NCBI GenBank assembly: GCA_902575835.1
Contig: CACGSX010000008.1
Coordinates: 1 to 39,209, forward strand
From: an uncultured Pelagibacteraceae bacterium
GTDB taxonomy: Bacteria; Pseudomonadota; Alphaproteobacteria; Pelagibacterales; Pelagibacteraceae
Direction: 5' to 3'
Length of the DNA stretch: 39,209 nucleotides
In this document: piece by piece, positions 25,305-35,453 of the stretch
Position numbering within the stretch: position 1 is the stretch's first letter
How the letters are laid out: every line of letters begins with the position of its first letter
Notes under the pieces: model-generated
Databases searched by the model: none
What the model was told of the DNA's origin: nothing
The model's input: the letters and a program-made list of their open reading frames with translations, nothing else
Position numbers and translations under genes: made by a program

Positions 25305-26020
25305 TTACTCTTTAGCTTTTGGATTTGATCCCACGCTGAATTAATAGCTCTCATTTTCTTTTTACTTTCCTCAATAACTTCCTGAGGAACTCCTTTATTT
25401 AGAAGTAAGTCAGGATGATGTTCTTTACTTAATTTTAAATATCTTTTTCTAATATCTGTAAGATTGTCATCAGGTTTGCTCTCTAATACCACATATGGAT
25501 TGAGTTTATCTGATGATTTTCTACCCTCAACTATTCCATTGAACTGAGCATCACTAAGACCAAATAATTGGGAAACATGTTGTATCATTCTAAATTCTTG
25601 ATCACTTATATTTCCATCAGCTTCTGCAATATAAAATAATATATTAATGACTTCTTCCAACACATTTATATTTCCTTGATAGATCTGAGCTATTTGTTTT
25701 GCATATGGTTCGTAACCAGTGCTTTCTTCTTTAGCTTTATTAAAAATTTTTCCAACTTGATCTAATTCATGATCTGGAATTTTGAGTTTATCTTTTACCG
25801 CTATTAATTCCTCTCTACTAACCTGACCATCTGCTTTACTCAGTTTAGCCGATAAAACTATAAGAGCTAATGCAAAAACTTGTTGAGGTTGTGCAAAAGA
25901 TTTAAATGATGATCTTGATCTTGATACTTTTCCACCAATTAAGGAACCTAATAGCATTCCAAACGGCCCTCCTAAAGAAAAACCGATCATCCCACCAATT
26001 AAACTTCCCCAGATAGACAT
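25301..26020 (-). CDS. djlA: DjlA-like co-chaperone (TerB plus J domain)
   Basis: The 239-residue protein has a glycine-rich membrane-associated N-terminus (about residues 1-30, [22 protein letters not shown]), a TerB/DjlA N-terminal-like domain (about 45-160) with two ADG repeats ([35 protein letters not shown]), and a C-terminal J domain ending [12 protein letters not shown] with the HPD motif near residue 210. This is DjlA order. It presents clients to DnaK at the inner membrane. The 3' end overlaps aceA by 4 bases in convergent orientation. Confidence 0.88.
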   Translation of the reverse strand: MSIWGSLIGGMIGFSLGGPFGMLLGSLIGGKVSRSRSSFKSFAQPQQVFALALIVLSAKLSKADGQVSREELIAVKDKLKIPDHELDQVGKIFNKAKEESTGYEPYAKQIAQIYQGNINVLEEVINILFYIAEADGNISDQEFRMIQHVSQLFGLSDAQFNGIVEGRKSSDKLNPYVVLESKPDDNLTDIRKRYLKLSKEHHPDLLLNKGVPQEVIEESKKKMRAINSAWDQIQKLKSN

Positions 26021-26052
26021 ATAAAAAAAATTTAATATAATTTAATATATTT

Positions 26053-26346
26053 ATGTTCTCAACTTTTTTAGCTTTAACATTTTTATTTTTAATGTTTATG
26101 TGGTCATTGGCTTGGGTAAATTATTACAATAAACTAGATAAAAGATTTGGTTCATCTTTATGGAGATGGAGTTATGATTATCCAGTGCCAGGTGATAGAG
26201 ATATTTCTTTTCTCGATGATAAAAAATTTGTTATTTTAAGAAGAAAGAGGAATAGAGCGGTTACAGTTATGTATTTTATTTTATTTTTCTCTTTTTTTAT
26301 ATTTTTATCTTTTGTAACCCAGATTTTATACGCTATTCAACATTAG
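26053..26346 (+). CDS. Small membrane protein of unknown function
   Basis: The 97-residue protein has two membrane segments (about residues 3-24 and 71-94) flanking a short aromatic, basic loop with WRWSYDYPVPGDRDISFLDDKKF. No known domain was recognised. Its stop overlaps the convergent DCC-family gene by 4 bases, and it diverges from djlA by 32 bases. Conservation cannot be judged from one sequence. The clean start, hydrophobic pattern and tight packing support a real gene. Confidence 0.65.
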   Translation: MFSTFLALTFLFLMFMWSLAWVNYYNKLDKRFGSSLWRWSYDYPVPGDRDISFLDDKKFVILRRKRNRAVTVMYFILFFSFFIFLSFVTQILYAIQH

Positions 26347-26687
26347 TTTAGTTGGTGTCTATTTTTTAAATACAAAAAAAATGCTACAATTTCATATCCG
26401 ACATAAAATAATTGGTAAATGACTGGGAGTTTAAAAAATTTATAAAGAAACTTGTATTTTGGAATACTTTTCCAAATAAGTAAAAAAGCATCAATACCTA
26501 CATAGATTTTTCCATCTTGTTCTACATGAAGTCTTCTTAGAAGCTCTTTATCAGTTTTTTTTGTTTCTAATTCAGCATTTTTATTTTTAGTTATGTCTAT
26601 CCAATTCAAATTTTCTATGTTTTCTTTCTTATAAATATTAATTTCTGCTCTGCAGATTTTGCATGAATTGTTAAAAAAAACCTTCAT
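26343..26687 (-). CDS. DCC family (DUF393) thiol-oxidoreductase-like protein
   Basis: The 114-residue protein begins MKVFFNNSCKICRAEINIYK; a CxxC (Cys9 and Cys12) after a beta strand is the mark of the DCC/DUF393 family of thioredoxin-like proteins. The rest fits: LHVEQDGKIYVGIDAFLLIW, with a hydrophobic C-terminal region that may be membrane-associated. It is usually assigned thiol-disulfide chemistry, but direct evidence for the family is limited. It is followed by the tldD gene in the opposite direction 85 bases away. Confidence 0.82.
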   Translation of the reverse strand: MKVFFNNSCKICRAEINIYKKENIENLNWIDITKNKNAELETKKTDKELLRRLHVEQDGKIYVGIDAFLLIWKSIPKYKFLYKFFKLPVIYQLFYVGYEIVAFFLYLKNRHQLN

Positions 26688-26772
26688 AATTAAACTATAT
26701 TTGAATATTTTATTTTTACAAATGTGCCAAATAAGCAGTTGATATATTAATAATCACTACTACATTCTTTAA

Positions 26773-28185
26773 ATGTCAAATTTCTTCAAAGAAACAGATA
26801 TAGATACATCACAAGCTGAAGCAATTATTACTGAAACCTTAAAAAATTGTGATGATGGAGAATTATATTTAGAAAATCATAAATCAGAATCCATCGTTTT
26901 AGACGATAATAAAATAAAGAGTTCAACTTATAACTCTGATCAAGGATATGGTTTCAGAGCTGTGACAGGAGAGGTTGTTGCCTACTCTCATTCTAATGAT
27001 ATTTCAAAGGAATCATTAAGAAAATCAAGCGATAATTTAAAAGATACATTAAAGTCAAAAAAAGGAACCTATAATCATGAAATTCCTAAAACTAACAACA
27101 AATATTACGAAAATATTAATCCTATTGAAAGCAAGACTTTCGATTCAAAGATAGATTTGCTGAACAGTGTTAATAACTATTTAAGATCAAAAGGCTCAAT
27201 TGTAAATCAAGTAACTGCAAATTTTTTAGGTGAACATAAATCAATAGAAATTATTAGGTCTGATAATCAAATTTTGAAAGATGATAGGCCATTAGTCAGA
27301 TTTAACGTTTCCGTCGTTTTAGAAAAAGACGGAAAAAAAGAAACAGGTGTTTATGGAGTTGGAGGAAGACAAAGCTATGATGACTATCTAAAAGATGGAA
27401 GCTGGAAAGAAGTATGTGATGAAGCTTTTAGAATCGCAAATGTCAATTTAGAAAGTAAACCAGCGCCAGCAGGAGAAATGAAAGTTGTTTTAGGCCCTGG
27501 ATGGCCGGCAATTTTAATTCACGAAGCAATTGGACACGGTCTAGAAGGAGATTTCAATAGAAAAAAAACTTCAGCTTTTCATAATTTAATGGGGCAGCAA
27601 GTAGCAAGTGAAGGAGTTACAATTGTAGATGATGGCACATTACATCAAAGAAGAGGAAGTTTAACAATAGATGATGAAGGAACGCCTACTGAAAATACAG
27701 TTTTAATAGAAAATGGAATTTTAAAGAATTATATGCAAGACCGTCTAAACGCTCGTTTAATGGGAACTAAGTCAACAGGTAGTGGAAGAAGAGAAAGTTA
27801 TAAACATGTCGTTTTACCAAGAATGAGAAACACAATGATGTTGTCAGGTAAATATTCACAAGATGAAATGATAAGTTCAGTTGACAAAGGTATTTTTGCT
27901 GTAAGTTTTGGAGGAGGGCAAGTTGACATAACTTCAGGAAAATTTGTATTTAACTGCACAGAAGCATACGAAATTAATAATGGTAAAATTGGATCACCAA
28001 TCAAAGGTGCTACATTAATTGGAGATGGACCATCAATTTTAAAAGAAGTTTCATTAGTGGGTAATGATATGAAATTAGATCCAGGTATTGGAACATGTGG
28101 GAAAGCTGGACAGGGTGTTCCAGTAGGAGTAGCTCAGCCATCAATTCTTATAAATAAGATGACTGTTGGTGGAACAAAACTTTAA
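26773..28185 (+). CDS. tldD: Metalloprotease TldD
   Basis: The 470-residue protein is the catalytic subunit of the TldD/TldE protease. The metal site is HEAIGHGLEGD, with His250, Glu251 and His255 in the HExxxH arrangement, and a C-terminal glycine-rich stretch (GTCGKAGQGVPVGVAQPSI) ends near a Cys ligand. In other bacteria the pair processes modified peptides such as microcin B17 and supports DNA gyrase-inhibitor antitoxin turnover. The next gene, its partner, begins 5 bases after the stop. No peptide precursor was recognised nearby. Confidence 0.95.
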   Translation: MSNFFKETDIDTSQAEAIITETLKNCDDGELYLENHKSESIVLDDNKIKSSTYNSDQGYGFRAVTGEVVAYSHSNDISKESLRKSSDNLKDTLKSKKGTYNHEIPKTNNKYYENINPIESKTFDSKIDLLNSVNNYLRSKGSIVNQVTANFLGEHKSIEIIRSDNQILKDDRPLVRFNVSVVLEKDGKKETGVYGVGGRQSYDDYLKDGSWKEVCDEAFRIANVNLESKPAPAGEMKVVLGPGWPAILIHEAIGHGLEGDFNRKKTSAFHNLMGQQVASEGVTIVDDGTLHQRRGSLTIDDEGTPTENTVLIENGILKNYMQDRLNARLMGTKSTGSGRRESYKHVVLPRMRNTMMLSGKYSQDEMISSVDKGIFAVSFGGGQVDITSGKFVFNCTEAYEINNGKIGSPIKGATLIGDGPSILKEVSLVGNDMKLDPGIGTCGKAGQGVPVGVAQPSILINKMTVGGTKL

Positions 28186-28190
28186 TCTAA

Positions 28191-29507
28191 ATGATAAGGG
28201 ATCAGGAATTTTTAAGAGATATAGCGTCTTATTGTATTGAAAACTCTAAAAAACTAGGAGCTACGGATGTGGGTGTAAAAGTAATTCACTCTGTTTCAGA
28301 AAATGTTAGTTTTAGAAACAAAAAATTAGACGAGTCAAATAGAGCAGATAGTTTTGCTGTCAATTTAACTACATATATAGAAAAAAAAAAATCAAGCATT
28401 AATTCATCAGATTTATCTAAATCAAACTTAGAAAAACTAATAGAACGTTGCATTGATGCTACAAAAATTACTCCATCAGATGAAAATAATTCGTTACCAG
28501 ATAAAGATTTAATGTCTAAAGAGATAAGAGACCTTAATCTATATGATGAAACGCATTATCCAAATGATAAAAAGATTGAATTTTTAAAAAATGTTGAGGA
28601 AACAGCATCAACGGACGAAAAAATAGTTAATACTGAAGCTGGTTTTACTGAAAATAAAAATAATTTTATACTCGCAAACAGTAATGGTTTTTTAGGTGGA
28701 TACAAATCCTCAAATTTTTCATCTTCATGCGTAGCTGTATCAAGAATTAATGGTGCAATGGAAAGAGATTATGAGTTTGGTAGCACAAGATTCTTGCAAG
28801 ATATGATGAAACCAGAAGAAATTGGAAAAATAGCTGCCTACAAAGCAATAAAAAAGTTAGGACCAAAAAAAATTAAAAGTGAAAAAATTGGTGTTATATT
28901 CGATAAAAGAATTTCCAAAGGAATATTAAGCACACTAGCAAGTGCAATTAGTGCGAGTGCTATTGCAAGAGGAACTTCTTTTTTAAAAGATCAAATCAAT
29001 TCTGAAGTTTTTCCAAATTCAATTAATATTATCGACGATCCAAAAATTGAAAAAGGATTAGGTTCCCAAAACTTTGATAGCGAAGGTGTTGAAACCAATT
29101 CTTTGAAACTAGTTGAGAATGGTATTTTAAAAAATTATTTAATTGATACTTATTATGGTAAAAAATTAAATTTAAAATCTAATGGTAGATCTGGAGGAAC
29201 AACAAACTTATATTTTGAAAACGGTACCTTAAGTTTTAAGGATTTGCTAAATTCGGAAAAAAAATTTCTATACATAACAGAGACTATAGGCCATGGAGGA
29301 AATATCATTACTGGAGATTACTCAGTTGGAGCTTCGGGATTTATGGTTGAGGATGGAGAATTGACTTACCCAGTAAGTGAAATAACTATAGCTGGGAATT
29401 TTAAGGAAATGTTTAAGAATATTACTTTGGCAAATGATTTAGAGATGAAGTACTCAACAAATGCTCCTACTTTGTTGATTAATCAAATGACAGTAGCGGG
29501 AAAATAA
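28191..29507 (+). CDS. pmbA: TldE (PmbA) non-catalytic partner of TldD
   Basis: The 438-residue protein is homologous in layout to TldD but lacks the HExxxH site, as expected of TldE/PmbA. Recognisable parts are FRNKKLDESNRADS, the central GVIFDKRISKGILSTLASAISASAIARG and the C-terminal ITETIGHGGNIITGDYSVGASG. It pairs with TldD to form the degradation chamber. Spacing of 5 bases shows a shared transcript. It ends one base before a convergent gene. Confidence 0.94.
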   Translation: MIRDQEFLRDIASYCIENSKKLGATDVGVKVIHSVSENVSFRNKKLDESNRADSFAVNLTTYIEKKKSSINSSDLSKSNLEKLIERCIDATKITPSDENNSLPDKDLMSKEIRDLNLYDETHYPNDKKIEFLKNVEETASTDEKIVNTEAGFTENKNNFILANSNGFLGGYKSSNFSSSCVAVSRINGAMERDYEFGSTRFLQDMMKPEEIGKIAAYKAIKKLGPKKIKSEKIGVIFDKRISKGILSTLASAISASAIARGTSFLKDQINSEVFPNSINIIDDPKIEKGLGSQNFDSEGVETNSLKLVENGILKNYLIDTYYGKKLNLKSNGRSGGTTNLYFENGTLSFKDLLNSEKKFLYITETIGHGGNIITGDYSVGASGFMVEDGELTYPVSEITIAGNFKEMFKNITLANDLEMKYSTNAPTLLINQMTVAGK

Positions 29508-30185
29508 TTATTGAATTTTTTTTAGTCTATATTCCCATAGACCCATTCTCTTATAAGCTACTTTTATAATCAATGCTTTTTTTTTATCGTACCATATTTC
29601 AAAATTTAATTTTTTATCATCAGGTAGATTTGGAGTGGTAGAAAAAAGTCTAAAATGTTCTACATCATATTCTTTATTATAAAGTTTAATTTTTTCTTTT
29701 CCTAAAAATTCTATGTTTTGTTTTTTTACACTTCCAGATAATGGACTTATTTGTGTCTCAGTTTGCAAAATTCTATGGTTCCACCAATGACCGATTATAT
29801 TTTCTCTATCCGCCTCACCCTTATATGATGATCCATCAATTATAAACTTCTCCTTTTTTTCATCAAAAATTAAATTTACATATTTTCTCTTATTGTTTTG
29901 AAATGTTTCTGAGTTAAATGATATTAATTGGTCTCCAATATATTCTTCAGTACCTCTACTATTTATAGAGAATACTGTAACACCCAGTAATTTCACTTCA
30001 AAATTGGTTGTATTTTTTACAATAAATTTATTTTCTTCTTTTTTAAATGTGAAAATACTTTCTCCAATTTTTTCATCATCTTTAAATATCTCCATTTCTA
30101 TATTTGAATAATTTTTATAGTGATCAGTATGTGCTTGCAAAAAAAGAGGAGATAAAACTAACAATATTACTAAGAATTTTCTCAT
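29508..30185 (-). CDS. Exported protein, DUF6134-like
   Basis: The 225-residue protein has a signal peptide (MRKFLVILLVLSPLFLQAHTD) and a beta-rich body resembling DUF6134/LolA-like periplasmic proteins: IFKDDEKIGESIFTFKKEENKFIV, FNSETFQNNKRKYV, and a C-terminal FEIWYDKKKALIIKVAYKRMGLWEYRLK. An almost fixed GHWWNHRILQTET stretch lies near residue 130. It is probably periplasmic; lipid or polymer binding is a guess. It converges on pmbA with no gap and lies 79 bases from the next divergent gene. Confidence 0.7.
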   Translation of the reverse strand: MRKFLVILLVLSPLFLQAHTDHYKNYSNIEMEIFKDDEKIGESIFTFKKEENKFIVKNTTNFEVKLLGVTVFSINSRGTEEYIGDQLISFNSETFQNNKRKYVNLIFDEKKEKFIIDGSSYKGEADRENIIGHWWNHRILQTETQISPLSGSVKKQNIEFLGKEKIKLYNKEYDVEHFRLFSTTPNLPDDKKLNFEIWYDKKKALIIKVAYKRMGLWEYRLKKIQ

Positions 30186-30264
30186 TACTTCATGTTATTT
30201 TAATTAACTTGTTTGAACTTTATATAGAATTTTTACGTTTAAAAGATAAATAGTCTAAAGAATT

Positions 30265-30912
30265 ATGTTTTTAACCATAAAAAATATACCCTCAAAATCT
30301 TGGAGCTCAGAAAAACCTTTAAATTTTAAACCTAAATTTAGAACTTTTTTACTTTTATGTGTTGGTTTATCTTTATTTGGGTTGGGAGAGGGTCTCTTAT
30401 TAGTTTCTACTACTGGTAATTCTCCATGGTCTGTTCTTGCAGAAGGTTTATCAAACATATTAAATATTTCGATCGGATTATCTACATTCATAATAAGTAT
30501 TATTGTTTTAGGGTTTTGGTTTCCACTAAAACAAAAACCAGGAATAGGTACAATTCTAAATATTTTAATTATTGCAGCGATAATCGATTTGACACTTTTT
30601 CTTTTTGATCCTCCTTTAGCTGATTCTTCAAAATATATTCTTGCCGTATTTTCTGTTTTGCTTGTCGGTCTAGGAAGTGGGATATACTTAATTGCAAATT
30701 TAGGCCCTGGTCCTAGAGATGGATTGATGACAGGTCTAACAAAAAAAACTCAACTTCCTATTGCTTTAATTCGAGCTACTTTGGAAATTTCAGCTGTTAT
30801 ATCTGGTTGGTATTTGGGAGGAACTGTTGGTTTGGGCACTATAATATTTGCATTTGGGATAGGTCCTGCTGTAGCTTTAGGAATTTATATTGTGGATAAA
30901 GTTACGAAGTAA
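30265..30912 (+). CDS. YczE/YyaS/YitT-like membrane protein
   Basis: The 215-residue protein has five or six membrane segments. Repeats of the family are visible: LCVGLSLFGLGEGLLLVSTTGNSPWSV, then later GLGSGIYLIANLGPGPRDGLMTGL, where LGxxPxD-like loops are the signature of YczE/YyaS/YitT proteins. Function of the family is largely unknown; it is an inner-membrane protein. It stands between a divergent DUF6134-like gene and another small membrane protein on the same strand. Confidence 0.82.
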   Translation: MFLTIKNIPSKSWSSEKPLNFKPKFRTFLLLCVGLSLFGLGEGLLLVSTTGNSPWSVLAEGLSNILNISIGLSTFIISIIVLGFWFPLKQKPGIGTILNILIIAAIIDLTLFLFDPPLADSSKYILAVFSVLLVGLGSGIYLIANLGPGPRDGLMTGLTKKTQLPIALIRATLEISAVISGWYLGGTVGLGTIIFAFGIGPAVALGIYIVDKVTK

Positions 30913-30972
30913 ATGTTTTTAGTGGATAATTAGTCGATTGTTAATACTGAATAAAAATTGTAAATATAAATC

Positions 30973-31428
30973 ATGTCTATAAAAAATTGGATGAAAGAAT
31001 CAGCGAATATACTATTTGACGATAGTAAAAATGATTTAAGAGCACTTCCCAAAACTGTGAGATTACAAATATTATTAGTTTTGAGTTTTATATGGACAAC
31101 AGTATTTAGTTTATACGTATTTTCATATGCCACTTTTGCATTTGGTTGGGCAGGGACATATGTTGCTCATATAGGTTTAATATTTGCTGTTTATTATACT
31201 TTTAAACAATTTCATAGAGCTGAAGCAAAAGCTGTTAGCGTTTTTAAGACAAAAAATTTTGATCCATTTAAAATCATGACAATTGTTTTTGTTATAGTTT
31301 TTATTTTTGTTTTTTCTAAAGGTATTGAGGTATTGACAAGAACAAACTCTTACTCAATTCCATATGACGGACCTAGTAAATCAGCATTTGAAAAGTGGCT
31401 GCCATTTACCAAAAATAAATCTGAATAA
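30973..31428 (+). CDS. Small membrane protein of unknown function
   Basis: The 151-residue protein has a charged N-terminus and three membrane segments (about residues 30-55, 58-77 and 95-115), then a short Ser/Pro/Lys-rich tail. No domain was recognised. Its ATG follows the previous gene by 60 bases on the same strand, so co-transcription is possible, and it is convergent with typA 8 bases away. Aromatic residues cluster in the second segment (FSYATFAFGWAGTY). Ordinary codon pattern and position support a true gene. Confidence 0.65.
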   Translation: MSIKNWMKESANILFDDSKNDLRALPKTVRLQILLVLSFIWTTVFSLYVFSYATFAFGWAGTYVAHIGLIFAVYYTFKQFHRAEAKAVSVFKTKNFDPFKIMTIVFVIVFIFVFSKGIEVLTRTNSYSIPYDGPSKSAFEKWLPFTKNKSE

Positions 31429-31436
31429 TAATTTTT

Positions 31437-33263
31437 TTAAGAAGCTACTGATAATTTAGAGAGCTTTTTTCTCTCGTGAGGATCAAGCACGGCTTTTCTT
31501 AATCTGCATGAATTTGGCGTAATTTCTAGTGCTTCATCAGAATTTAACATGCTCAATTGTTCAGCAATAGACATCTTTCTTACTGGAGTTAAAACAACAT
31601 TTTCATCTGTTCCTTGTGTCCTCATATTTGTAAGTTTTTTACCTTTCATGACATTTATTATCATATCACCAGGTTTAGGTGACAATCCTACAATCATACC
31701 CGAATAAACTGGATCGTTATGAGTAACAAACATTTCTCCTCTTGCCTGTAGATTATAAATTGCAAATGCTACTGCCTTTCCTTGTTCCATAGAAATTAAT
31801 GCACCATTTCTTCTGCCTTCCATATCTCCCTCAAATTTTCCATAAGAATGGAATATTCTGTTTATTACCCCTGTTCCTTTAGTTAGAGTAAGAAATCTAC
31901 TGGTGTATCCCATTAAACCTCTGGTTGGCGCATGAAAGATTAATCGTTTTTTATTTTTTCCAGTATCTTTAAGATCTATTAATTTTCCTTTTCTTTTATT
32001 CATCGAGTCTATAACTTTAGAAGAGAACTCTTCATCAAGATCCATAGTAATTTCTTCAATAGGTTCTAATTTTTCACCATTTTCATTTTTTTGAAATAAA
32101 ACTCTAGGAGGACTTACTGTCATTTCAAATCCTTCACGTCTCATTTGTGTTAATAATATTTCTAACATTAATTCACCTCTTCCACTTATTTCAAATGAGT
32201 CTTTGTTTTCATTTTCTGAAAAAGAAATTCCGACATTATTCTGAGCCTCTTGAACCAATCTCTCTCTAATTTGAGTACTTGTAAGTTTTTTACCTTCAGT
32301 ACCAGCCAATGGAGAACTATTTACTGTTATTTTGATAGACATCGTTGGTGGATCAATTGGGGTTGCTTGTATTGGCGTATCTACCTCAGTATCACATATA
32401 GTGTCAGCAACATTTGCTTTTTCTAATCCAGCGATAACAACAATATCTCCAGCTTCACCAACTTCTATTGGTACTTTTTTTGTCCCTTCGTATCTAAATA
32501 TTTTAGTCAACCTTCCCTCATCAACTTTTTCTCCATCAAGATTGATTGCTTTAATTTGTTGGTTTGCTTTTGCAGTACCTTGAGAAATTCTACCAACTAA
32601 ACTTCTACCTAAAAAACTATCTGCATATAAAAGAGTTGAAAGCATTGCAAAAGGCTTGGTCTTGTCAAATTCTGCTGGCTTAACATGATCTATTACTAGA
32701 TCTAATAATGGGTTTAAATTCTCTCTTGGGCCATCTATTTCTTTAGATGCCCAACCAGATCTTCCACTTGCATAAATAACTGGAAAGTCTAATTGTTCCT
32801 CGTTGGCATCTAAGCTGACAAATAAGTCAAAAGTTTCATTTAAAACTTCATCGGCTCTTTGGTCGGCTTTGTCTAATTTATTAATAACTACTATTGGTTT
32901 AAGGCCTTGTTTAAGTGCTTTTGCTAATACAAATTTAGTTTGAGGCATTACCCCTTCGGCTGAATCTATTAACAATAATGCACCATCAGCCATACTAAGA
33001 ACTCTTTCAACTTCAGCAGCAAAATCTCTGTGTCCAGGTGTATCAATAATATTAATTCTAGAATCTTTCCAATTTATGGAAGCTGGTTTAGCAAGAATTG
33101 TAATACCTCTTTCCTTTTCAAGTTCGCCTGAGTCCATTAGTCTTTCATCAACAACTTCATTTTCTCTAAAAGAACCACTCTGTTTCATTAAATTGTCAAT
33201 TAGAGTGGTTTTACCATGATCGACATGGGCTATGATTGTGATGTTTCTGATATTATTACTCAT
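31437..33263 (-). CDS. typA: Ribosome-binding GTPase TypA/BipA
   Basis: The 608-residue protein has the standard TypA length. The G domain motifs are GHVDHGKTT (G1, about residues 12-20), RGITIL (G2), DTPGH (G3) and NKLDKAD (G4). EF-G-like domains follow, ending in the TypA-specific C-terminal domain with LTPVRKMSIAEQLSMLNSDEALEITP. It binds the 70S ribosome and aids 50S assembly and stress translation. It is transcribed alone on this strand with a 137-base gap to the divergent acyltransferase. Confidence 0.97.
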   Translation of the reverse strand: MSNNIRNITIIAHVDHGKTTLIDNLMKQSGSFRENEVVDERLMDSGELEKERGITILAKPASINWKDSRINIIDTPGHRDFAAEVERVLSMADGALLLIDSAEGVMPQTKFVLAKALKQGLKPIVVINKLDKADQRADEVLNETFDLFVSLDANEEQLDFPVIYASGRSGWASKEIDGPRENLNPLLDLVIDHVKPAEFDKTKPFAMLSTLLYADSFLGRSLVGRISQGTAKANQQIKAINLDGEKVDEGRLTKIFRYEGTKKVPIEVGEAGDIVVIAGLEKANVADTICDTEVDTPIQATPIDPPTMSIKITVNSSPLAGTEGKKLTSTQIRERLVQEAQNNVGISFSENENKDSFEISGRGELMLEILLTQMRREGFEMTVSPPRVLFQKNENGEKLEPIEEITMDLDEEFSSKVIDSMNKRKGKLIDLKDTGKNKKRLIFHAPTRGLMGYTSRFLTLTKGTGVINRIFHSYGKFEGDMEGRRNGALISMEQGKAVAFAIYNLQARGEMFVTHNDPVYSGMIVGLSPKPGDMIINVMKGKKLTNMRTQGTDENVVLTPVRKMSIAEQLSMLNSDEALEITPNSCRLRKAVLDPHERKKLSKLSVAS

Positions 33264-33403
33264 AAATTCTGGCTCTTATACATATTTAAAAGAATATTAA
33301 AACTCAAAAAAACTCATAACTGGCTTGAAAAATTTTTTTAAAATATTGAATTTATTAATCTTTTTTTAAAATTAAACGTTTTTTTCTGATATTTAGATAA
33401 TTG

Positions 33404-35431
33404 ATGAAAATTACTTATCGCCCAGAGATAGATGGTTTAAGAGCAATCGCAGTTATTGCAGTGATACTGTATCACTCTCAAATAAATATATTTGGCCATA
33501 AATCTTTTAAGGGTGGGTTTATAGGAGTTGATATATTTTTTGTGATATCTGGTTATTTAATTTCATCAATTATTTTTAAAGAACTATTTTTAAAGGGTTC
33601 ATTTTCTTTTAAGAATTTTTATGAAAGAAGAATAAGACGAATACTGCCTGCTTTGTTATTTGTAATGTTGGCATCCCTTCCATTTGCTTGGTTATATATG
33701 AGACCAACTATTTTTATAGATTTTTCAAAATCCATTCTTTATTCAATTGGATTTAGCTCAAATTTTTATTTTTGGTATTCAGGTGGACGTTATGGTGCTG
33801 AAAGTGAATTGCTAAAACCATTTTTACATACCTGGTCTCTATCCATTGAAGAACAATTTTATATATTATTTCCAATAGTTTTTTTAGTTTCATTTAAATA
33901 CTTTAAAAAATATTTAATTTTTATTTTAATATTTGGATTTATTATTAGTTTAGGTTTAGCCGATTGGGGAAATAAAAATCATCCTTCATTTAATTTTTAT
34001 AATTTAACATCGAGAGGTTGGGAATTTTTAGCAGGTTCGATTTTATCATGTTTTGAAATTAAATTTGGATATAGAAACAGAAACAATAGGCTAGGTTTAA
34101 TTTTGCCTGCCATTGGATTGATTTTGATCATTCATGCAATTATTTTTTTTGATGATAGGTTTCATCCATCTATTTACACATTATCACCAGTTTTAGGTGT
34201 TTGTTTAATTATATGGTTTTCAAAGAGAGATGAATTAATTACAAAGATCCTTTCAACAAAGTTTATTGTTGGAATTGGCTTAATTTCCTATTCTTTATAT
34301 CTTTGGCATTATCCAGTTTTTGCATTTGCGAGAATTAAAAATTTTAACATCTCAGAATATGAAAAGTTAGAGTGTATAGTTTTAATAATAATATTATCCT
34401 TGTTTAGCTATTTTTTTATCGAGAAACCTGCGCGCGATAAAAAAAATAAAATGAATATATTGGTTTATATCATATTACTTTTTATTTTTATATTGGTAAG
34501 TTTTAATACTTTAAATATTATAAAAAACGGTTTCAAAAATAGATTCCCTCAAATATTATTATCATCAATTGATGTTGAAAATCCCTGGGGCAAATTAAAG
34601 CCTAAAATTAATACTAAAGATTATAACGGAACATGTATGAACGGTAAAAAACCATGTGAATTTTTTAATGAAAAAAATAGCAAAATTATTTTATTTGGTG
34701 ATAGTCATGCTGGATCTTTATCATTTGATTTGTACAAAAAATTACAAAATAAAGATTATAATTTCATAACAACTTATAAAACTTGTTTTAACTTTAGAAA
34801 TGTTAGTTATGTTAATAGATTTACTAATAAAAAACATAAATTTTGTAATAATGAAACTTTAAATCAACAAAATAAATTTTTTAAAAATACGACAAATTCA
34901 ATAGTTATTATTGCAGGAAGATTTCCCTTATATCTAACAGAGCTATATTTCGATAACAAAGAAGGATACATTGAAACTGGTGGAAAAGAAGGAAATAAAT
35001 TTGACTATAAATTAAATAAAAGTGAAATAGAAAATTCTTTTAGAAACTTTGTTTCCGATATTTTAAAAAATAACAATAAAGTTATTATTGTCTATCCGAT
35101 ACCTGAGGTAGGTTATTCTGTGCCCAATGAAATAATAAAAAAATATCGTAAAAAGGGCAATGAAATGGAAAATGATTATTTAACAACTTCTTATAGTGTT
35201 TATGTTGATAGAACCAAAAGTTCATTTAATCTCCTAGACAGTTTAATAAATAAAAATATTTATAGAGTTTATCCTCACAAATTATTTTGTAATACTGTTA
35301 TTAAAGGTAGATGCGTAACTCATGATGAGGAAAATATATTTTATGCTGATGATGATCATCCATCCCTAAAAGGTGCCGAAATGATAAATAACTTGATTAT
35401 GAATATAATAAAAAAAATAGAAAATGAATGA
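33404..35431 (+). CDS. OafA/YrhL-type membrane acyltransferase with C-terminal SGNH domain
   Basis: The frame opens with a TTG at 33401, but the ATG at 33404 gives MKITYRPEIDGLRAIAVIAV, the family N-terminus, so it is used (675 residues). The first half (about 1-350) has ten membrane segments, with the catalytic His in VILYHS and a second block SLSIEEQFYILFPI; the second half is a periplasmic SGNH hydrolase-like domain with block I ILFGDSHAGS and the Asp-His block DDDHPSLKGAEM. It moves an acyl group, usually acetyl, across the membrane onto a surface glycan such as O-antigen. No glycan cluster is beside it. Confidence 0.9.
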   Translation: MKITYRPEIDGLRAIAVIAVILYHSQINIFGHKSFKGGFIGVDIFFVISGYLISSIIFKELFLKGSFSFKNFYERRIRRILPALLFVMLASLPFAWLYMRPTIFIDFSKSILYSIGFSSNFYFWYSGGRYGAESELLKPFLHTWSLSIEEQFYILFPIVFLVSFKYFKKYLIFILIFGFIISLGLADWGNKNHPSFNFYNLTSRGWEFLAGSILSCFEIKFGYRNRNNRLGLILPAIGLILIIHAIIFFDDRFHPSIYTLSPVLGVCLIIWFSKRDELITKILSTKFIVGIGLISYSLYLWHYPVFAFARIKNFNISEYEKLECIVLIIILSLFSYFFIEKPARDKKNKMNILVYIILLFIFILVSFNTLNIIKNGFKNRFPQILLSSIDVENPWGKLKPKINTKDYNGTCMNGKKPCEFFNEKNSKIILFGDSHAGSLSFDLYKKLQNKDYNFITTYKTCFNFRNVSYVNRFTNKKHKFCNNETLNQQNKFFKNTTNSIVIIAGRFPLYLTELYFDNKEGYIETGGKEGNKFDYKLNKSEIENSFRNFVSDILKNNNKVIIVYPIPEVGYSVPNEIIKKYRKKGNEMENDYLTTSYSVYVDRTKSSFNLLDSLINKNIYRVYPHKLFCNTVIKGRCVTHDEENIFYADDDHPSLKGAEMINNLIMNIIKKIENE

Positions 35432-35453
35432 AAAAATAAAATAATTTGTTCCT

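Noticed and set aside
33401..33403. TTG start of the acyltransferase
   Set aside because: The ATG directly after it gives the standard family N-terminus; the TTG adds only one residue.
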